Assembly: GCF_003952365.1 (NCBI RefSeq)
Contig: NZ_CP034443.1
Coordinates: forward strand, 2,721,001-2,785,000
Length of the DNA: 64,000 nucleotides
DNA from: Mesorhizobium sp. M9A.F.Ca.ET.002.03.1.2
GTDB taxonomy: Bacteria; Pseudomonadota; Alphaproteobacteria; Rhizobiales; Rhizobiaceae
Direction: 5' to 3'
Position 1 is the first letter of the stretch; every line of letters starts with the position of its first letter. This document shows, piece after piece, positions 1 through 10,594 of this stretch. A program made the position numbers and the translations under genes. Below the pieces are notes generated by a model. It had not been told where the DNA came from, made no database searches, and saw nothing but the letters and a program-made list of their open reading frames with translations.

Positions 1-1040
1 ACCCAATCGATGGTTCCGAGTTCCCCATTTACACTTCCCACCAGTTCGGCAATGTGCTTTTGCAGCGCCAGATAGGCCGGTATTTCCCCGCGGGATTTCG
101 GGGTAATCTGCAGCAGTAGCGTCTTGCGGACGCGATGGCTGTTACGATCAAGGAAATGCCGAAACGCCACGATGCGCTGATCGATGCCCTTGGAATAATC
201 CAATCGGTCGACACCAATGGCGACGTCACAGCCAGCAGTCCTCTTGTAAACTTCCTGCAGATCCCCGTCGCGCGTCGCTAGATCTGCGAGGCTCTCGAAC
301 TTGGCCGTGTCGATACCGATTGGAAAAACCCCGCAGCGAAACTCCCGCCCTTTGACTAGGCAGCTACGGTCTTTCATAAGACGCCCTAAGTTTCGGCGGC
401 GTAGACATTCGGCGAAGTTGTCAAGATCGTCGTCGGTTTGAAAGCCGACAAGGTCATAGAACGAAAGCGCTTCCAGTAATTGTTCGCAGAGCGGCACGGT
501 GGCGAGGATGTCCGCCGGCGGCCAGGGTATGTGCAGGAAAAAGCCGATCCGGTTGCGGCAGCCGCGCTCGCGTAGTTCTTTCCCTAGAGGGATCAGGTGA
601 TAATCCTGCACCCATATGACGTCGTCCTCGCGGTGGAGCGGCATCAAAGACTCTGCGAAGAGTCGGTTGACGCGGTAGTATCCTGACTTTCTCGCGTCGT
701 TGTATTCGGCGAGGTCGACACGGCAGTGGAAGACCGGCCAAAGAACCCTATTGGCGAAGCCGTAGTAATATTCGTCCAGATCCTTCTGCGAGAGATCGGC
801 AAGGGCATAGGTGATGCCGTTGGCCTCCTGCATCGTCGGTGACACCTGGTTCTTCTCGGTTTTCACCTTCCCCGACCAGCCCATCCAAAGGCCGCCCCGT
901 TGCTGGAGCGCTGCGTTCAGCGCAATGGCCATTCCGCCCGGGGGCAGTGACCCGTGCTCGTCGGGCAGCGCAACCCTGTTTGACACGATGACCAGTCTAC
1001 CATCGCCACCGTCCCCACCGACACTCATAATGTTCTTCAT
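1..1040 (-). CDS. otsA: Trehalose-6-phosphate synthase (OtsA), N-terminal part, runs off the left edge
   Basis: The minus-strand frame is open from an ATG at 1040 to the window edge (about 346 codons seen of a usual 450-500). OtsA is a GT20 glycosyltransferase that joins UDP-glucose to glucose-6-phosphate to give trehalose-6-phosphate, a cytosolic osmoprotectant step. Family landmarks appear in order: WMGWSG near residue 55, LWPVFH, YYRVNRLFAE, VIWVQDYHL, FFLHIPWP, LVGFQT, FPIGID and GVDRLDYSKG. A GGGAG ribosome-binding site lies about six bases upstream of the ATG. No frameshift is seen in the visible part. The flank beyond 1041 is transposon debris, so otsA is the last clear gene on this side. 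The family call is very secure; whether the 3' end is intact cannot be seen. Confidence 0.93.
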   Translation of the reverse strand, partial: MKNIMSVGGDGGDGRLVIVSNRVALPDEHGSLPPGGMAIALNAALQQRGGLWMGWSGKVKTEKNQVSPTMQEANGITYALADLSQKDLDEYYYGFANRVLWPVFHCRVDLAEYNDARKSGYYRVNRLFAESLMPLHREDDVIWVQDYHLIPLGKELRERGCRNRIGFFLHIPWPPADILATVPLCEQLLEALSFYDLVGFQTDDDLDNFAECLRRRNLGRLMKDRSCLVKGREFRCGVFPIGIDTAKFESLADLATRDGDLQEVYKRTAGCDVAIGVDRLDYSKGIDQRIVAFRHFLDRNSHRVRKTLLLQITPKSRGEIPAYLALQKHIAELVGSVNGELGTIDW

Positions 1041-1490
1041 GGTCACTCCCGTTGCCTGCTAGCTTTTGGCTTGGATCACAGCCAAGTTAGGGACGGTCAT
1101 CAGGAGGGACAATCTCATTAGGCGTATGGCAGAATAGCGCACACAAATAGGCACTAAGCGGGGCAGGAACTGAGCTCCCGAAGCTTCGGTTTTTGGATCA
1201 TGTTTCTCCTGATTTAACTGAGAGCGTGGGCCGGTTCCCTACGACCAATAGTCTGGCAGACCGGCGCCTCCGGGTTCGCGATGAGCGCATCATCCTCCCA
1301 ACTGTCCCAGAGCTTTGTCACCACGTCTACGAATTCGCCCGAGCTCTTGTAAACGGTCGGCGTGGGTTGGATATCGGTCAAAGCCGAAATTCAACGCCGC
1401 GACCCCGACCATTGGCCAGACACGCTTTCATTGGCTGCGATCGGCGCCGGATGCGCCTGGTACGTCAAACCTGGTCGGGCTGACCGAACG
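1041..1490. other. Intergenic stretch, no supported gene
   Basis: Upstream of otsA. Open frames here are short and mutually overlapping, with no recognised motif. It probably contains the otsA promoter and the edge of the Tn3-like fragment that follows. Confidence 0.5.
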
Positions 1491-1492
1491 GA

Positions 1493-1744
1493 TTGCCTTC
1501 CTGCGCAAGCTGGAAATCGACCTTCATCTGGGCGGCATCGATCAACACCGGTGCGGTTGTGCCCTCGACGACCGTGGAGAAGCTCTCGGCATCACCGAAG
1601 GAAAGCCAACTGGCCAAAGCTCTTCGGGAACTCGGCCGCATCGAGCGGTCGCTCTCCATGATCGAATGGTATTCGAGTCCGGCATTGCGCCGGCGATGTC
1701 AGGCCCGGTCGTCCCTGATGGCGCTGAGAGCAACGATTATGTGA
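1493..1744 (+). pseudogene. Tn3-family transposase (TnpA) internal fragment
   Basis: One frame of about 80 codons matches the conserved part of Tn3-family TnpA before the C-terminal catalytic block: AASINTGAVVPS, then KALRELGRIERSL, MIEWYSSPALRRRCQA. In the family the last motif is followed by an LNKGE box; here it reads RSSLM, so the segment is diverged and then stops. No other part of the transposase, no resolvase and no 38-bp inverted repeat is recognisable. It is a relic, not a working transposon. The identification rests on motif memory. Confidence 0.6.
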
Positions 1745-2409
1745 AACGCGGTCGCAAACACGGCAGGCCGCCTGGTTCCACCCGGCTTGAGCAAGCGCCC
1801 ACTGAGGCGCCCGGACCGGAGGTCGGGCGGGCATTCGTCGAGGTCGATCTGCGGCTGACGGAGAGTGACAAGAATCGTAGCGCTGATGTCGTCACGATGC
1901 TGAGCGAGTATCGTGATCCCGCTGCGGCCGACGCCGGCCAACGATCTAGTTCTGAGCGGCGGCTCTCTAGTCTAAGCCGAGGGATGCCTGACTGAACGGC
2001 ACCCGATCGGGCTGGCAATCCCGACCAGCTGACGCCCGATCGGGCGCTCTCGTTGTAGCCGTCCCCACCGCTATGCGACATTTCTTTGCTGGCGCCCCGA
2101 CATTAGGACATCGGCCGGCGCTAGCCGCCCTGCGTCGAACTGCGCCTGGTCAAGACCAGCGCGGCCTCGCGCGGAAGCGGGTCACAGGGTCGGGCACCTC
2201 GCGATGCGTTCGCAGATAGTGCAGTGTTCTGCAAGTCAACAGCTCCTATATCGAGATGGCAGCGCCTCACGGTAGCGCGGGTTCTGCCGGCCGCATCGAC
2301 CGCCGCCTCCGCCAGATCGAGCGGCGTAGAGCCTCCAACATCGGATTCGCGGTGCCGCTGTCCTAGCCAGCGAAGGTCGTGTTCGTCATCCCCGCGGTTC
2401 GCGTGCATC

Positions 2410-2580
2410 CGCCGCTGACCCATCTGATGCGCGCTTCGCCCTGCGGACAGCAGACAGCGAAGCCGCCATGGCCGCGAAAATCTCGCAATGTCGGCTCGAT
2501 TCCAGGTCCCGCCCGCCACTTTTGCGAGGTGATCCGTGCAGGTGCCGGTGGATCATGCAATCCATCCCGTGACCGCATCA
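2410..2580 (-). repeat. Inverted copy A of a mobile-element-like end segment (partner at 6850-6985)
   Basis: Read on the minus strand, this segment closely resembles the plus-strand segment at 6850-6985. Shared blocks include TGCACGGATCACCT, TGGCGG, GGAATCGAGCCG, GCGGCC and CGCTGTCTGCTGT in the same order. The two copies are therefore inverted relative to each other and bracket about 4.3 kb. The sequence resembles an insertion-sequence flank, but I cannot name the element. Confidence 0.55.
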
Positions 2581-2589
2581 TTGCCATCG

Positions 2590-3478
2590 TCCTCCTTCAG
2601 GCGGCCGAGCCTTCCGACGCCGAATCGATTATGACGATACTCTCTTGAAGAACAGTCTCTTTTAGAGAGCGTGACGGTCTGCGCCGTCTTACCGAGGTTC
2701 AGCCTTTGCCATCGCCTCCTGCCCTCCCTGCCGCGCGTCACTCTACCCTGCTCGCATCGCCTCACCTCACGCGGGAAAGAGTGTCGTTAAAGTCATCCTG
2801 TGCGGCAAATGTCACAGCGATAAGACAGAACGCAGAAACGCCATAATGGCGTCCTGCCAAGCAATGGGCATCGAGGATGCCGAGGCCTCAGTCATCCATG
2901 AGTTCGATTCCTGCAAGCGGGCCGGCTCTTTAACCGGCCTTCCCTGGCGCTTAGCGCGCAGGCACTTCGCCACGGTTACCTCCGATTGTGGAGAAGCTGT
3001 CATGTCGCAATCCGCTGTCGGTCAGGGACTGGCACACGGCCAACAAGGCGCGTTCGGGGCCGACACCGTCAAGCTCGGAGGGCATTCCTAGTCAAGTCGT
3101 TGCAGCTCCCGTCGCCTTTATGAAGTCGGCGACCGGCTTAAGAAGGTTCCTGATCGCCGTACTGGGACATTATTCCTGACCCGCTCAATGGATCAGGCTA
3201 CCCTAACGACACAAAAAGACTCGGCACAATCTGGGTGCCGGGTCTTAAGGTCACATGTGATTGGGCAGGTGCTGTGATGCTTTTCTTGGCTACGCCCCGC
3301 ATGATTAACGAGCCGTTAACTGCGGGGATATTCCTCAGCTTCTATTCGGCGACAAGAGCCGGCGTTTTGGTTTTTCCCGGATCATCCGCGATTTAAATCA
3401 AATCCGCCTGTGAATATTGACGATTGCGCGACCCTCACCTCGTAGACGGCTAATGCGGGCGGTAACTAAGAGGGTCAT
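2590..3478. other. Non-coding stretch with one strong hairpin
   Basis: No convincing coding frame. It contains the hairpin at 3214-3246 and, towards 3480, the likely promoter of the small gene at 3479. Confidence 0.5.
3214..3246. terminator. Strong hairpin, possible terminator
   Basis: The arms AAGACTCGGCAC and GTGCCGGGTCTT pair with a short AATCTG-containing loop. The structure is nearly symmetric and follows an A-run, so it could end transcription leftward. It lies in a gene-free stretch, and no certain upstream gene can be assigned to it. Confidence 0.4.
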
Positions 3479-3670
3479 ATGACTAGCGATTTTTCCGCCG
3501 CGCGAGTGCATTTAGATCGAGCGTATCATTACCTGCGAGGCGATGACCCGATGAGCCGGAGGGGGCGCGAAGCCTTGGATTTGCTGATCGAGGCGGTTGC
3601 CGTCGAGGAGTTCAAGCAGCCGCGCCAAAACGCGGAGGTGCTAGCATTTCCGATTAAGCGCCGCTTCTGA
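3479..3670 (+). CDS. Small conserved-looking protein of unknown function (63 aa)
   Basis: An ATG-started frame of 63 codons is preceded by AGAGGGT about five bases upstream, a plausible ribosome-binding site. The protein is hydrophilic, mostly helical in composition, rich in Arg and Asp/Glu, and ends in a basic KRRF tail. It has no signal peptide, membrane segment or known motif. Small proteins of this kind are common on rhizobial replicons, but I do not recognise a family. Flanks on both sides are non-coding, so context does not help. Confidence 0.5.
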   Translation: MTSDFSAARVHLDRAYHYLRGDDPMSRRGREALDLLIEAVAVEEFKQPRQNAEVLAFPIKRRF

Positions 3671-4350
3671 GGCGATCTCCATAGTGGCAACCATGAACAC
3701 GGTGTGCAAACACCCTCAGAATACTGCCCGTCCAGGCATGAGCCGGGTCGGGCAATCGAATGGGGTCCGAAGCGCGTCGCTCACAACCATTCGAATTGAG
3801 CTGCCTTGGCTGAAGGCTATTCCGGAATGGCCACCGCCTGGAGTTGCTCCGCGCCCGACGCAGGGCTGCGGCGAACCGTTTAGCCAGCCATTCGCCTGCT
3901 TTCCTGTCCCAGGACGGCGTCGATCCGGCCGAGATCGCGAAACGGTCGCGTGAGCGGCTTTCGCGCTACGAGAAGCTCACCTGGTACGACGGAACGGCCG
4001 AACGGGTGAGGGGTGCCGCGACGCTTTCGGCGTCCTACTCGTCAAGGGGCGCTTGGCGGTGGGCCATCGAGTCTTTTTCGCTACCGGCGTTTCAGATACG
4101 CTGCCGAGGGCTAATGGGCTGGCGGAGATATGGGGCAAGAGACCGCTGACCCTACTGCTATGAACTCGATCGGGGACGGCTCGGCGTGATTGGTGCCGAT
4201 CCTGCTCGGTCCACAAGGCACTTCGTCTGCCCGAATGAGGAGGCCCTGCTGCTTTGCCCTGCGGGACGAATGCCCATTTTTCCATAATCATTGCGTATAT
4301 TCAGTGCTAGGAAGGTCCGATTCGAAAACGAAAACAATCGGGCGAGGCTT
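3671..4350. other. Stretch without a supported gene
   Basis: Several short overlapping frames occur (for example at 3844-4149), but none shows a domain or a good start. It may hold decayed coding sequence and the promoter of the ProQ-like gene. Confidence 0.4.
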
Positions 4351-4851
4351 ATGATGTTGAGCGCTAGCCGAGGCAAATCGCCGGCACAGCTTTTCCGCTA
4401 TCTATCGGCCAAGTGGCCTGCGGCGTTCAATCCAAAAGCGCCCAGGCCGCTCAAGATCGGCATCCATCATGACATTCGGGTGCTTGACGGCGAACTGTCT
4501 GATGATGAATTGAGGAGAGCCCTGCTGGCCTATACCAGGATGGCCAAATACTTGGCGAGACTGGATGCCGCCGCCGCACGGGTCGATCTCGATGGCAAGC
4601 CGGCCGGCGTGGTCTCGGATGCGGACGCGGCGACCGCCAGGGCTTTGCTTTGCACCCGCAAGGACAAGCAAGAGACCAAGCAAACGCCGGAGCCAAGGGC
4701 AGAGCCTCAAGCGCCACCCAAACCAAAACCGAAGCGAACCGCCGTGTACAAGGCGAAGAATACCGCCGACAGCCGGACCGGAATAGTCATTGAGACGAAA
4801 CGTCGCCGGTCCTTCCGAAAGCCGATGGCATCGTCGCAACAACCAAAATAG
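4351..4851 (+). CDS. ProQ/FinO-domain RNA-binding protein
   Basis: About 166 residues. The N-terminal two thirds carry the ProQ/FinO signature: [26 protein letters not shown], an [10 protein letters not shown] segment, then a GKPAG turn. Such domains bind structured RNA and act as RNA chaperones, or as plasmid FinO-type conjugation repressors. The C-terminal third is a Lys/Pro/Gln-rich basic tail, also typical. The frame is open from a TTG at 4291, but the ATG at 4351, just upstream of LSASRGKSP and with GGCGAGG before it, fits the domain start better. It abuts a broken nucleotidyltransferase. On an accessory replicon it may regulate replication or transfer, which is inference. Confidence 0.75.
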   Translation: MMLSASRGKSPAQLFRYLSAKWPAAFNPKAPRPLKIGIHHDIRVLDGELSDDELRRALLAYTRMAKYLARLDAAAARVDLDGKPAGVVSDADAATARALLCTRKDKQETKQTPEPRAEPQAPPKPKPKRTAVYKAKNTADSRTGIVIETKRRRSFRKPMASSQQPK

Positions 4852-4856
4852 AGGCG

Positions 4857-5588
4857 CTTAGACCCATCACTGCAATTGCTCCGAGAGAGGCGGTGATCCT
4901 TGCCGCCGGGTTTGGCTCGCGCCTGCGTCCACTCACGGATGTGCGGCCGAAGCCGCTGGTCGAAGTCAACGGCACGCCGATCCTTCACAACGCCTTGCAG
5001 AACCTCGAGGATCCAATATTCCTGCGGCCGACGCTTCGGTGATCTCGGCATCGACTATGTCGATTCCGACGTCTTCGACCGGACGGGTAGCGCATAATCG
5101 CTGTGGCTAGCGCGCGACGCGCTTTTGACCGGGGACATCTATCTGCTCGAAGGCGACGTGTTTTTCGAGCCGGATGCGCTTCGCTGCCTGACGCTGGGCG
5201 ACGCGGACAATGTCGCGGCCGTCGCGCCGTTCAGCCCGGCGATGGAAGGTTCCGCCGTCGTCCTGACGAACAACGGCTACATCGCCGATGTAAGGATGAA
5301 GCAGACGGCAGCGAACCTCAATGATGGTTCGCCGCCTCTCTTCAAAACGATGAACCTGATCCGCTTTTCCGGAGGTCTGCGCCGGACGATCGTTCCGCAT
5401 CTCAATGACACCATCAACGCCGGGGCCGTCAAATCCTCCCCGAAGAGCTTCTGTCGAACCTCGTACGGCAGAAAGGGCTGCAGATCGCCGCCGCCCGGTG
5501 CGACGGGCTCAAAGGGTACGAGATTGACAACGAGGCGGACCTTCGTTTCGCCGAGGCAATGTTCATGACGGCACGGGAAATCGCATGC
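4857..5588 (+). pseudogene. Sugar/phosphocholine-type cytidylyltransferase, frameshifted
   Basis: The first frame gives [16 protein letters not shown] and [14 protein letters not shown], the nucleotide-binding signature of the NTP-transferase superfamily (GlmU/RmlA/LicC type). After about 5005 the frame is lost. A second frame resumes with GDIYLLEGDVFF (the metal-site region), then MNLIRFS. A third ends with GYEIDNEADLRFAEA, the usual C-terminal signature. At least two frameshifts, plus loss of sequence around 5030-5110, make it non-functional. It is followed directly by a CDP-alcohol phosphotransferase gene. That pairing is typical of activation of a phospho-alcohol (phosphocholine, or a phosphonate such as 2-aminoethylphosphonate) with CTP and transfer to a lipid or glycan. 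The substrate cannot be decided. Confidence 0.75.
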
Positions 5589-5616
5589 TGACGACCAAGC
5601 TTGGGAGAGTGAAAGA

Positions 5617-6030
5617 ATGCTTCGCTACCTCGTTGATCCCGCCAATGCCATCACCACGGTCGGGCTATTGTGCTCCTCGATTGCTCCCTATTTTGCGTTG
5701 GCGGGGCAGATCGAGCTGGCGGTCGGCGCTGCTTTGTGGGCCGTCCTCGCGGATCACCTGGACGGGGTAGTCGCTAGGAGAACCCGAAACCGCTCGCCGG
5801 ACATGGCGAAAATGGGCAAGAGCCTCGACGGGTTCGGCTACACCATCTACGGAGCCATCCTTTCCGCGATCATCCTCGTGCAGCTGAATAGCGCATCTCT
5901 CGTGCGTGCCGCTGTCCTACGACATTCCATTGATGGCCGCCCTGGTTCTCGTCCAGCCCCTTATGTCCGCGTCGTCTTGAGCATAAGCACCAACCTTGGC
6001 GGGCATATACCCCGGCTTGCGAGTCACTGA
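5617..6030 (+). pseudogene. CDP-alcohol phosphatidyltransferase-family protein, truncated
   Basis: An ATG start preceded by GGGAGAGTG. The membrane enzyme motif is visible as DHLDGVVAR followed by GKSLDGFGY. The family consensus ends in a further aspartate where this copy has Tyr, so even the catalytic motif is altered. Hydrophobic segments precede and follow it. After about 5915 the reading frame degenerates; hydrophobic coding continues in another frame and stops. The gene followed the cytidylyltransferase at about 30 bp and probably formed an operon with it. Now it looks like a dead, C-terminally truncated copy. Confidence 0.65.
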
Positions 6031-6055
6031 CAACTGGCGGAATGGGCACGAAGAA

Positions 6056-6080
6056 GGGGCGGCATTGCTTGCCGCCCTTT
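6056..6080 (-). terminator. Hairpin terminator downstream of the groEL fragment
   Basis: The arms GGGCGGCA and TGCCGCCC form an 8-bp stem with a short loop, about 25 bp after the groEL stop codon. It is the expected position for the groESL terminator and was carried along with the gene fragment. Confidence 0.6.
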
Positions 6081-6104
6081 CCAAATTGTCGAAATGCGCG
6101 GACC

Positions 6105-6741
6105 TTAGAAATCCATACCGCCCATACCGCCCATGCCACCCATGCCGCCGCCGGGCATGCCGGCAGGCATGCCGCCGCCAGCCGACTCCTTCTTCGGAGC
6201 CTCCGCGATCATGGCTTCGGTGGTGACCAGCAGGCCGGCGACCGAGGCCGCGTCCGGGAGAGCTGTGCGCACGACCTTGACCGGATCGACGATACCCATG
6301 GCGATCATGTCGCCATATTCGCCGGTCTGGGCATTGAAGCCGAAGGTCGGACCCTTGTTCTCGAGGATCTTGCCGGCAACGATCGATGCTTCCGCACCGG
6401 CGTTGGCCGCGATCTGACGGGCCGGAGCCTGCAGCGCGCGACGCACGATGGCGATGCCAGCGGTCTGGTCGGAGTTGGCGCCGACAGCCTTGATGCTCAG
6501 CGAAGCGCGCAGCAGTGCGACGCCGCCGCCGGGAACGATGCCTTCTTCGACGGCCGCACGGGTCGCGTTGAGGGCGTCATCGACGCGGTCCTTCTTTTCC
6601 TTGACTTCCACTTCGGTCGCACCGCCGACGCGGATGACGGCAACGCCGCCCGCCAGCTTGGCGAGACGTTCCTGCAGCTTCTCCTTGTCGTAGTCCGAGG
6701 TGGTCTCCTCGATCTGCTGCTTGATCTGGGCGACGCGGTCT
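6105..6741 (-). pseudogene. groEL: GroEL chaperonin, C-terminal fragment
   Basis: About 212 codons of the C-terminal part of Gro[72 protein letters not shown] and the flexible GGM-repeat tail ending MGGMDF. The N-terminal 60 per cent is missing. The match ends abruptly near 6741, where the codon before RVAQI no longer fits the family and unrelated sequence begins. The coding sequence itself is undamaged, so truncation looks recent relative to the heavily decayed neighbours. GroEL copies are often duplicated in rhizobia, including on symbiotic replicons; this one cannot make a chaperonin. Confidence 0.92.
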
Positions 6742-6849
6742 TGTCGGCGATCTGTTCAGGCGTCCCGGCCTGGACCCAATGGCCGCGCGCCCCGGTTGAA
6801 AAGAGGACGTTGGCAATGGGGCGGCCACGAGATAGCTGGGGTGATCCAC

Positions 6850-6985
6850 GCCACGCACTTGCACGGATCACCTGCCAAAAATGGCGGATCGGTCCCGGAA
6901 TCGAGCCGCCGCCGCGGGTTTTTTGCGGCCGTAGCAGCCTCGCTGTCTGCTGTGCACCTGGCGAACCCCGCAGCAGATGAGAAAC
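6850..6985 (+). repeat. Inverted copy B of the mobile-element-like end segment (partner at 2410-2580)
   Basis: Plus-strand counterpart of the minus-strand segment at 2410-2580, with the same ordered blocks (TGCACGGATCACCT, GGAATCGAGCCG, CGCTGTCTGCTGT). It lies about 110 bp beyond the truncation point of groEL, consistent with an element having caused that truncation. Confidence 0.55.
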
Positions 6986-7269
6986 CCTGCGTGCGTCGCG
7001 CTGGCGCTGATGGTGCAGCCGGAGACACGGCTGCTCGACGAGCCGTGAGGGCCTCTCGAGGCCATGACCAAGATTTCCATACAGGAAGAACTGGCGCGCA
7101 TCTGAGCGAGAAAAACGTCATCCTGGTGGACTGGTGGACAAGGGCTTGCCAGCCGGCGCGGGCGTTTCGCGCCTCCGGCGCGGCATTCATCCCTGTGAGT
7201 CAGGCTTGTTTCTATAGCGAAACTTCGACAAAAAGGCGCTCCGACTCGGATCGGGAGAAGGGAGCGGAT

Positions 7270-7864
7270 ATGGTCTTTCGATTGAAAGAGCGACTTGGCA
7301 AGAAACTTGAGGAAGAAGTGCAATTCTTCAAATGTTGGCAGAAGGATAAGAAAGGTGTGGGCGCACTCATGCCCACGTCGATCCATGCGGCGCGCCGCAT
7401 GGCTAGTGTGGTCAACCCTCATTCTGGATTGCCGGTTTTTGGAGCTTGGTGCCGGGACTGGTGTCATCACCAGGGCCATCCTGGAAAGAGGCATCAAACC
7501 GCATCGGTTGACTTCGGTCGAATATTCCAAGGATTTCTATGACGGCCTGGTGCGAGGCTTTCCGGGAGTGGATTTCCGCTTGGGCAATGCGTTTGCCCTG
7601 GAAGAAACCCTGGGGGAGCGCCGGGAAAAGTTCGATTGTGTCATAAGCGCAGTGCCGATGTTGAGCTTTCCGATGCAACAGCGCCTCACACTGCTGGAGG
7701 ATTTGCTTGCACGAATCCCCGCCGGGCGACCTGTGATCCAAATCACCTACGGTCTTCTGTCACCGGTGCTCAAAATGCCCGACCGTTACATCGTTTCTCA
7801 CTATGATTTCGTCATTCGCAATGTTCCCCCCGCACAACTCTGGACCTATCGACGAGCAGTGTGA
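7270..7864 (+). pseudogene. pmtA: Phospholipid N-methyltransferase (PmtA-type), single frameshift
   Basis: PmtA methylates phosphatidylethanolamine with S-adenosylmethionine to phosphatidylcholine at the inner membrane. The ATG at 7270 follows GGGAGAAGGGAG. The first frame (about 55 codons) gives the amphipathic N-terminus and GVGALMPTSIHAARRM. The second gives the SAM-binding motif LELGAGTGVITRAIL, then FDCVISAVPMLSF and QITYGLLSP, ending at a normal position (about 200 codons). One frame change between about 7420 and 7445 separates the two halves; nothing else looks wrong. It is either a recent pseudogene or a sequencing error, and the very clean remainder keeps the latter open. Confidence 0.8.
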
Positions 7865-9500
7865 AACCCCAGTGGACGCGAGCGACAGGTGGCTTTCGGA
7901 ATCCTTGTACAGGACTGCAAAGCCGGCTGAACTTGGTGATGGGGCCAGCCATTCGCGCTTTGGCGGGACCGCCTTCCATTCCGCATTTTCTGAGGCTCGA
8001 TTTGATCGCCGCGGAGAGATGATGTTCGGCTACAAGCATTGAGAGCGACGAAGCTTCCGCTAACGCCTGTGTTTCTCCGGTATTTCGGAGATGCATTCCT
8101 TGAGACGCGCCAGGCGAAACTTCGCATTGCGAAGTTCATGTCCGGCTTCGAAACGTCGATGGCGTCCTTGAGGTGTGGGCGCTATGAGGTCGCGCCCAGT
8201 TCCGCAATGCGCGCAAGCACCTGCCGAGCCTCGTCTTGACGCAACGCCTTGATCCATCCACGCCCGCGCATCGGTCTTCCTGCCAGCACCCCAAAAGCCA
8301 TGGGTTTATCCACCGAGACCCTAATTTCCGGCAAGCCGAAACGCTCGAAATTTAACTTCGGCTATTTTAGCGAAGACAAAGAGGGCTCATTGGAAAAAAG
8401 GCGGCGCTTGGAAGGACGAATGAAGCGATAGAAGGCGTCCGTCCTATCGGCCATCTTCGGCTCTGATGTCATGCGCAACCTGTTTATCTGTTTGAGGAGC
8501 GCTGAATCTGCAACGGTTTGGGCATGCCGCGGACAAGCGAGACGCCGGCCAAGAGCGAAGTTGCGATCGAGGCATTGGGAGGCGGTTGGTGTGTGGGTAG
8601 TCAACCCTAGCCTATCGCGCTGATTGGCTCAGTGGCGCGCACTTTCGCAGCCATGCTGCCGCAGCACGTCGAATTGGGGTTGTTTGAGCAGTCACTCGGC
8701 AAAGGCGAGGGCCTGCATCGACGGTTCTGTGATCGTGTGGCTGACGCCGCGGAGAAAACAGCAGGCCCTGTTTCTAGCCCGCTGAGCGCCGCCTGCTTGC
8801 GGGCCAAAGCAGCGGAGAGATGATGTTCGGCTGCAAGTGTGCTTGGCGTGCAACTACTCAATTCACCGGCTACGTCAACATTCACCGGCTACGACAACGT
8901 TTTAAGCAGATGGCCTGCTCGCCAGCGGCAGCCTCTCCCCGGTAAGACCCGGCTTCGTGGCCGTCCAAACGGGAGAGCGGCTGATCAAAGATGCTGCCGG
9001 CCTGTCATGGACAGTTCGACAGGGCAGCTTCAATCCTGGCGCAGTTGACCTACCGCGCAGCTCGGTTATGGCGGAGCACCCATGGCAGGCGCCGCTCCAT
9101 CGTTCATCTGGCCGCAGAGAAACGTCTTTCTGCCAGCGCTTCTTCTTGCGAGTCCGTCTGCCTTCAGCCGGTGCGTTCGATCCTCCGGAATCGGCGCATC
9201 TACCGATACGTCGGGCATGACCATGTCCTTGTCATCGGGTACTGCTTCACCAATGGCGGCCATGGGCTCAGAACGGATATCTTCACAAGGAAAAATCGGC
9301 GCTTCAGCGATAGCTTCAATAACTCCGCGCCCAGGCTCTGACGCGATTTGAAAAGCACCAGACGCTGGCGGCGAACGCACAAACCGGTGCCGCAATAATA
9401 TTCTCCCCGGCCGCAGATATTCGAATTGGTTTGACTTTCAAATCCGTGGCTTCGGCGGCATTGCGAACAGCGCAGAGTTCCTCTCGTTCCAAGGCTTAGC
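7865..9500. other. Gene-poor stretch with a short direct repeat
   Basis: No reading frame here has a recognised domain. A block of about 30 bp containing GCGGAGAGATGATGTTCGGCT occurs twice in the same orientation (around 8011-8036 and 8812-8837), suggesting a duplicated element end. A 44-codon frame at 8300-8431 rich in Lys/Arg is seen but cannot be assigned. Confidence 0.4.
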
Positions 9501-10594
9501 ATGGCGTTTCGCCTCTTCGTCCCAATCCTCGCCGGCGCGACCTTGCGCGAGCGGTTGTTCGCCTGCATCGGCGCCACGATCAGCATTGCGCTGACCAGTG
9601 TGATCAGCGGGCTTGCCATAGGCGGCGGGCCACATGTGGCGCTGCTGGTGGCCCCTTTCGGCGCATCCGCCGTGCTGCTCTTTGCTGTGCCGTCGAGCCC
9701 GCTCGCGCAGCCCTGGCCGATCGTCGGCGGCAATTCGATCTCGGCACTGGTCGGCGTGACCGTGGCGCTTTTCGTGCACGACCCGGTAATCGCGTCGGGC
9801 GTCGCTGTGGCGCTGGCGATCGCCGCCATGTCATTCACGCGTAGCCTGCATCCGCCAGGCGGTGCCGCGGCGCTGACGGCCGTGCTCGGCGGACCGGCCG
9901 TGCTCAGCTTCGGCTTCCTGTTCCCGTTGGTGCCGGTGGCGCTGAACTCGACAATTTTGGTGGCGCTCGGCTTGCTCTTCCACCGGCTGTCGCGGCGCAA
10001 CTATCCGCATGTCCATGTACCCGCGGCCAGCACCCACGGCACCGCCGATCCACCGGCCACGAAGCGCGTCGGCTTCCGTCCCGAGGATGTCGATACGGCA
10101 CTCGCCGTTTGGACGAAACATTCGACATCGGCCGCGACGACCTCGAAAGGCTGCTGCGCCAGGTCGAGCTGCAGGCCATGGTGCGCTCGCACCAAACGCT
10201 GCTTTGCCGGGACATCATGTCCCGTGACGTGATTTCGGTGCCGGAAAATGCCACCGCCGACGAGGCCCAAAAGCAGCTTCTCGACCACAACATCCGCACC
10301 TTGCCAGTGGTCGATTCGAACGGCCAACTGGCCGGTGCCCTGGGGTTGCGCGAGCTGACGCAGACGACCGAAACGGTGAAGGACGTGATCTCGAAGGCGG
10401 GCACCGGCTCGCCCGAGACGCCGGCGATGAGCCTGCTTCCCGTGCTCACCGACGGCCGCAGCCATGCCGTAGTCATCGTCGATGCCGAGCGGCGCATCCA
10501 GACCGACCTGCTGGCAGCGGCGGCGCGCGTGCAGGTGGCAGACAAGTCGCCGCTCAAAGCCCGCCGCACCCGCGCTGGAAGGCATGTCCTTTGA
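9501..10594 (+). pseudogene. HPP-family membrane protein with CBS domains, frameshifted
   Basis: The N-terminal 170 residues are strongly hydrophobic, with the LHPPGGAAALTAV motif that names the HPP family (four to five membrane segments; some members are nitrite transporters). Near 10110 the frame shifts. The second frame continues the same protein with LERLLRQVELQAM, a CBS domain (DIMSRDVISVPENATADEAQ, LPVVDSNGQLAG) and part of a second (AVVIVDAERRIQ). The second CBS lacks a few residues before TDLLAA, and the last codons run into the transposase fragment at about 10556. So there is one frameshift plus a replaced C-terminal end. The start at 9501 is supported by AAGG nine bases upstream. 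Confidence 0.78.

Noticed and set aside
6042..6980. A 312-codon plus-strand open frame
   Set aside because: It is antisense to the groEL C-terminal fragment and continues into element debris; no domain.
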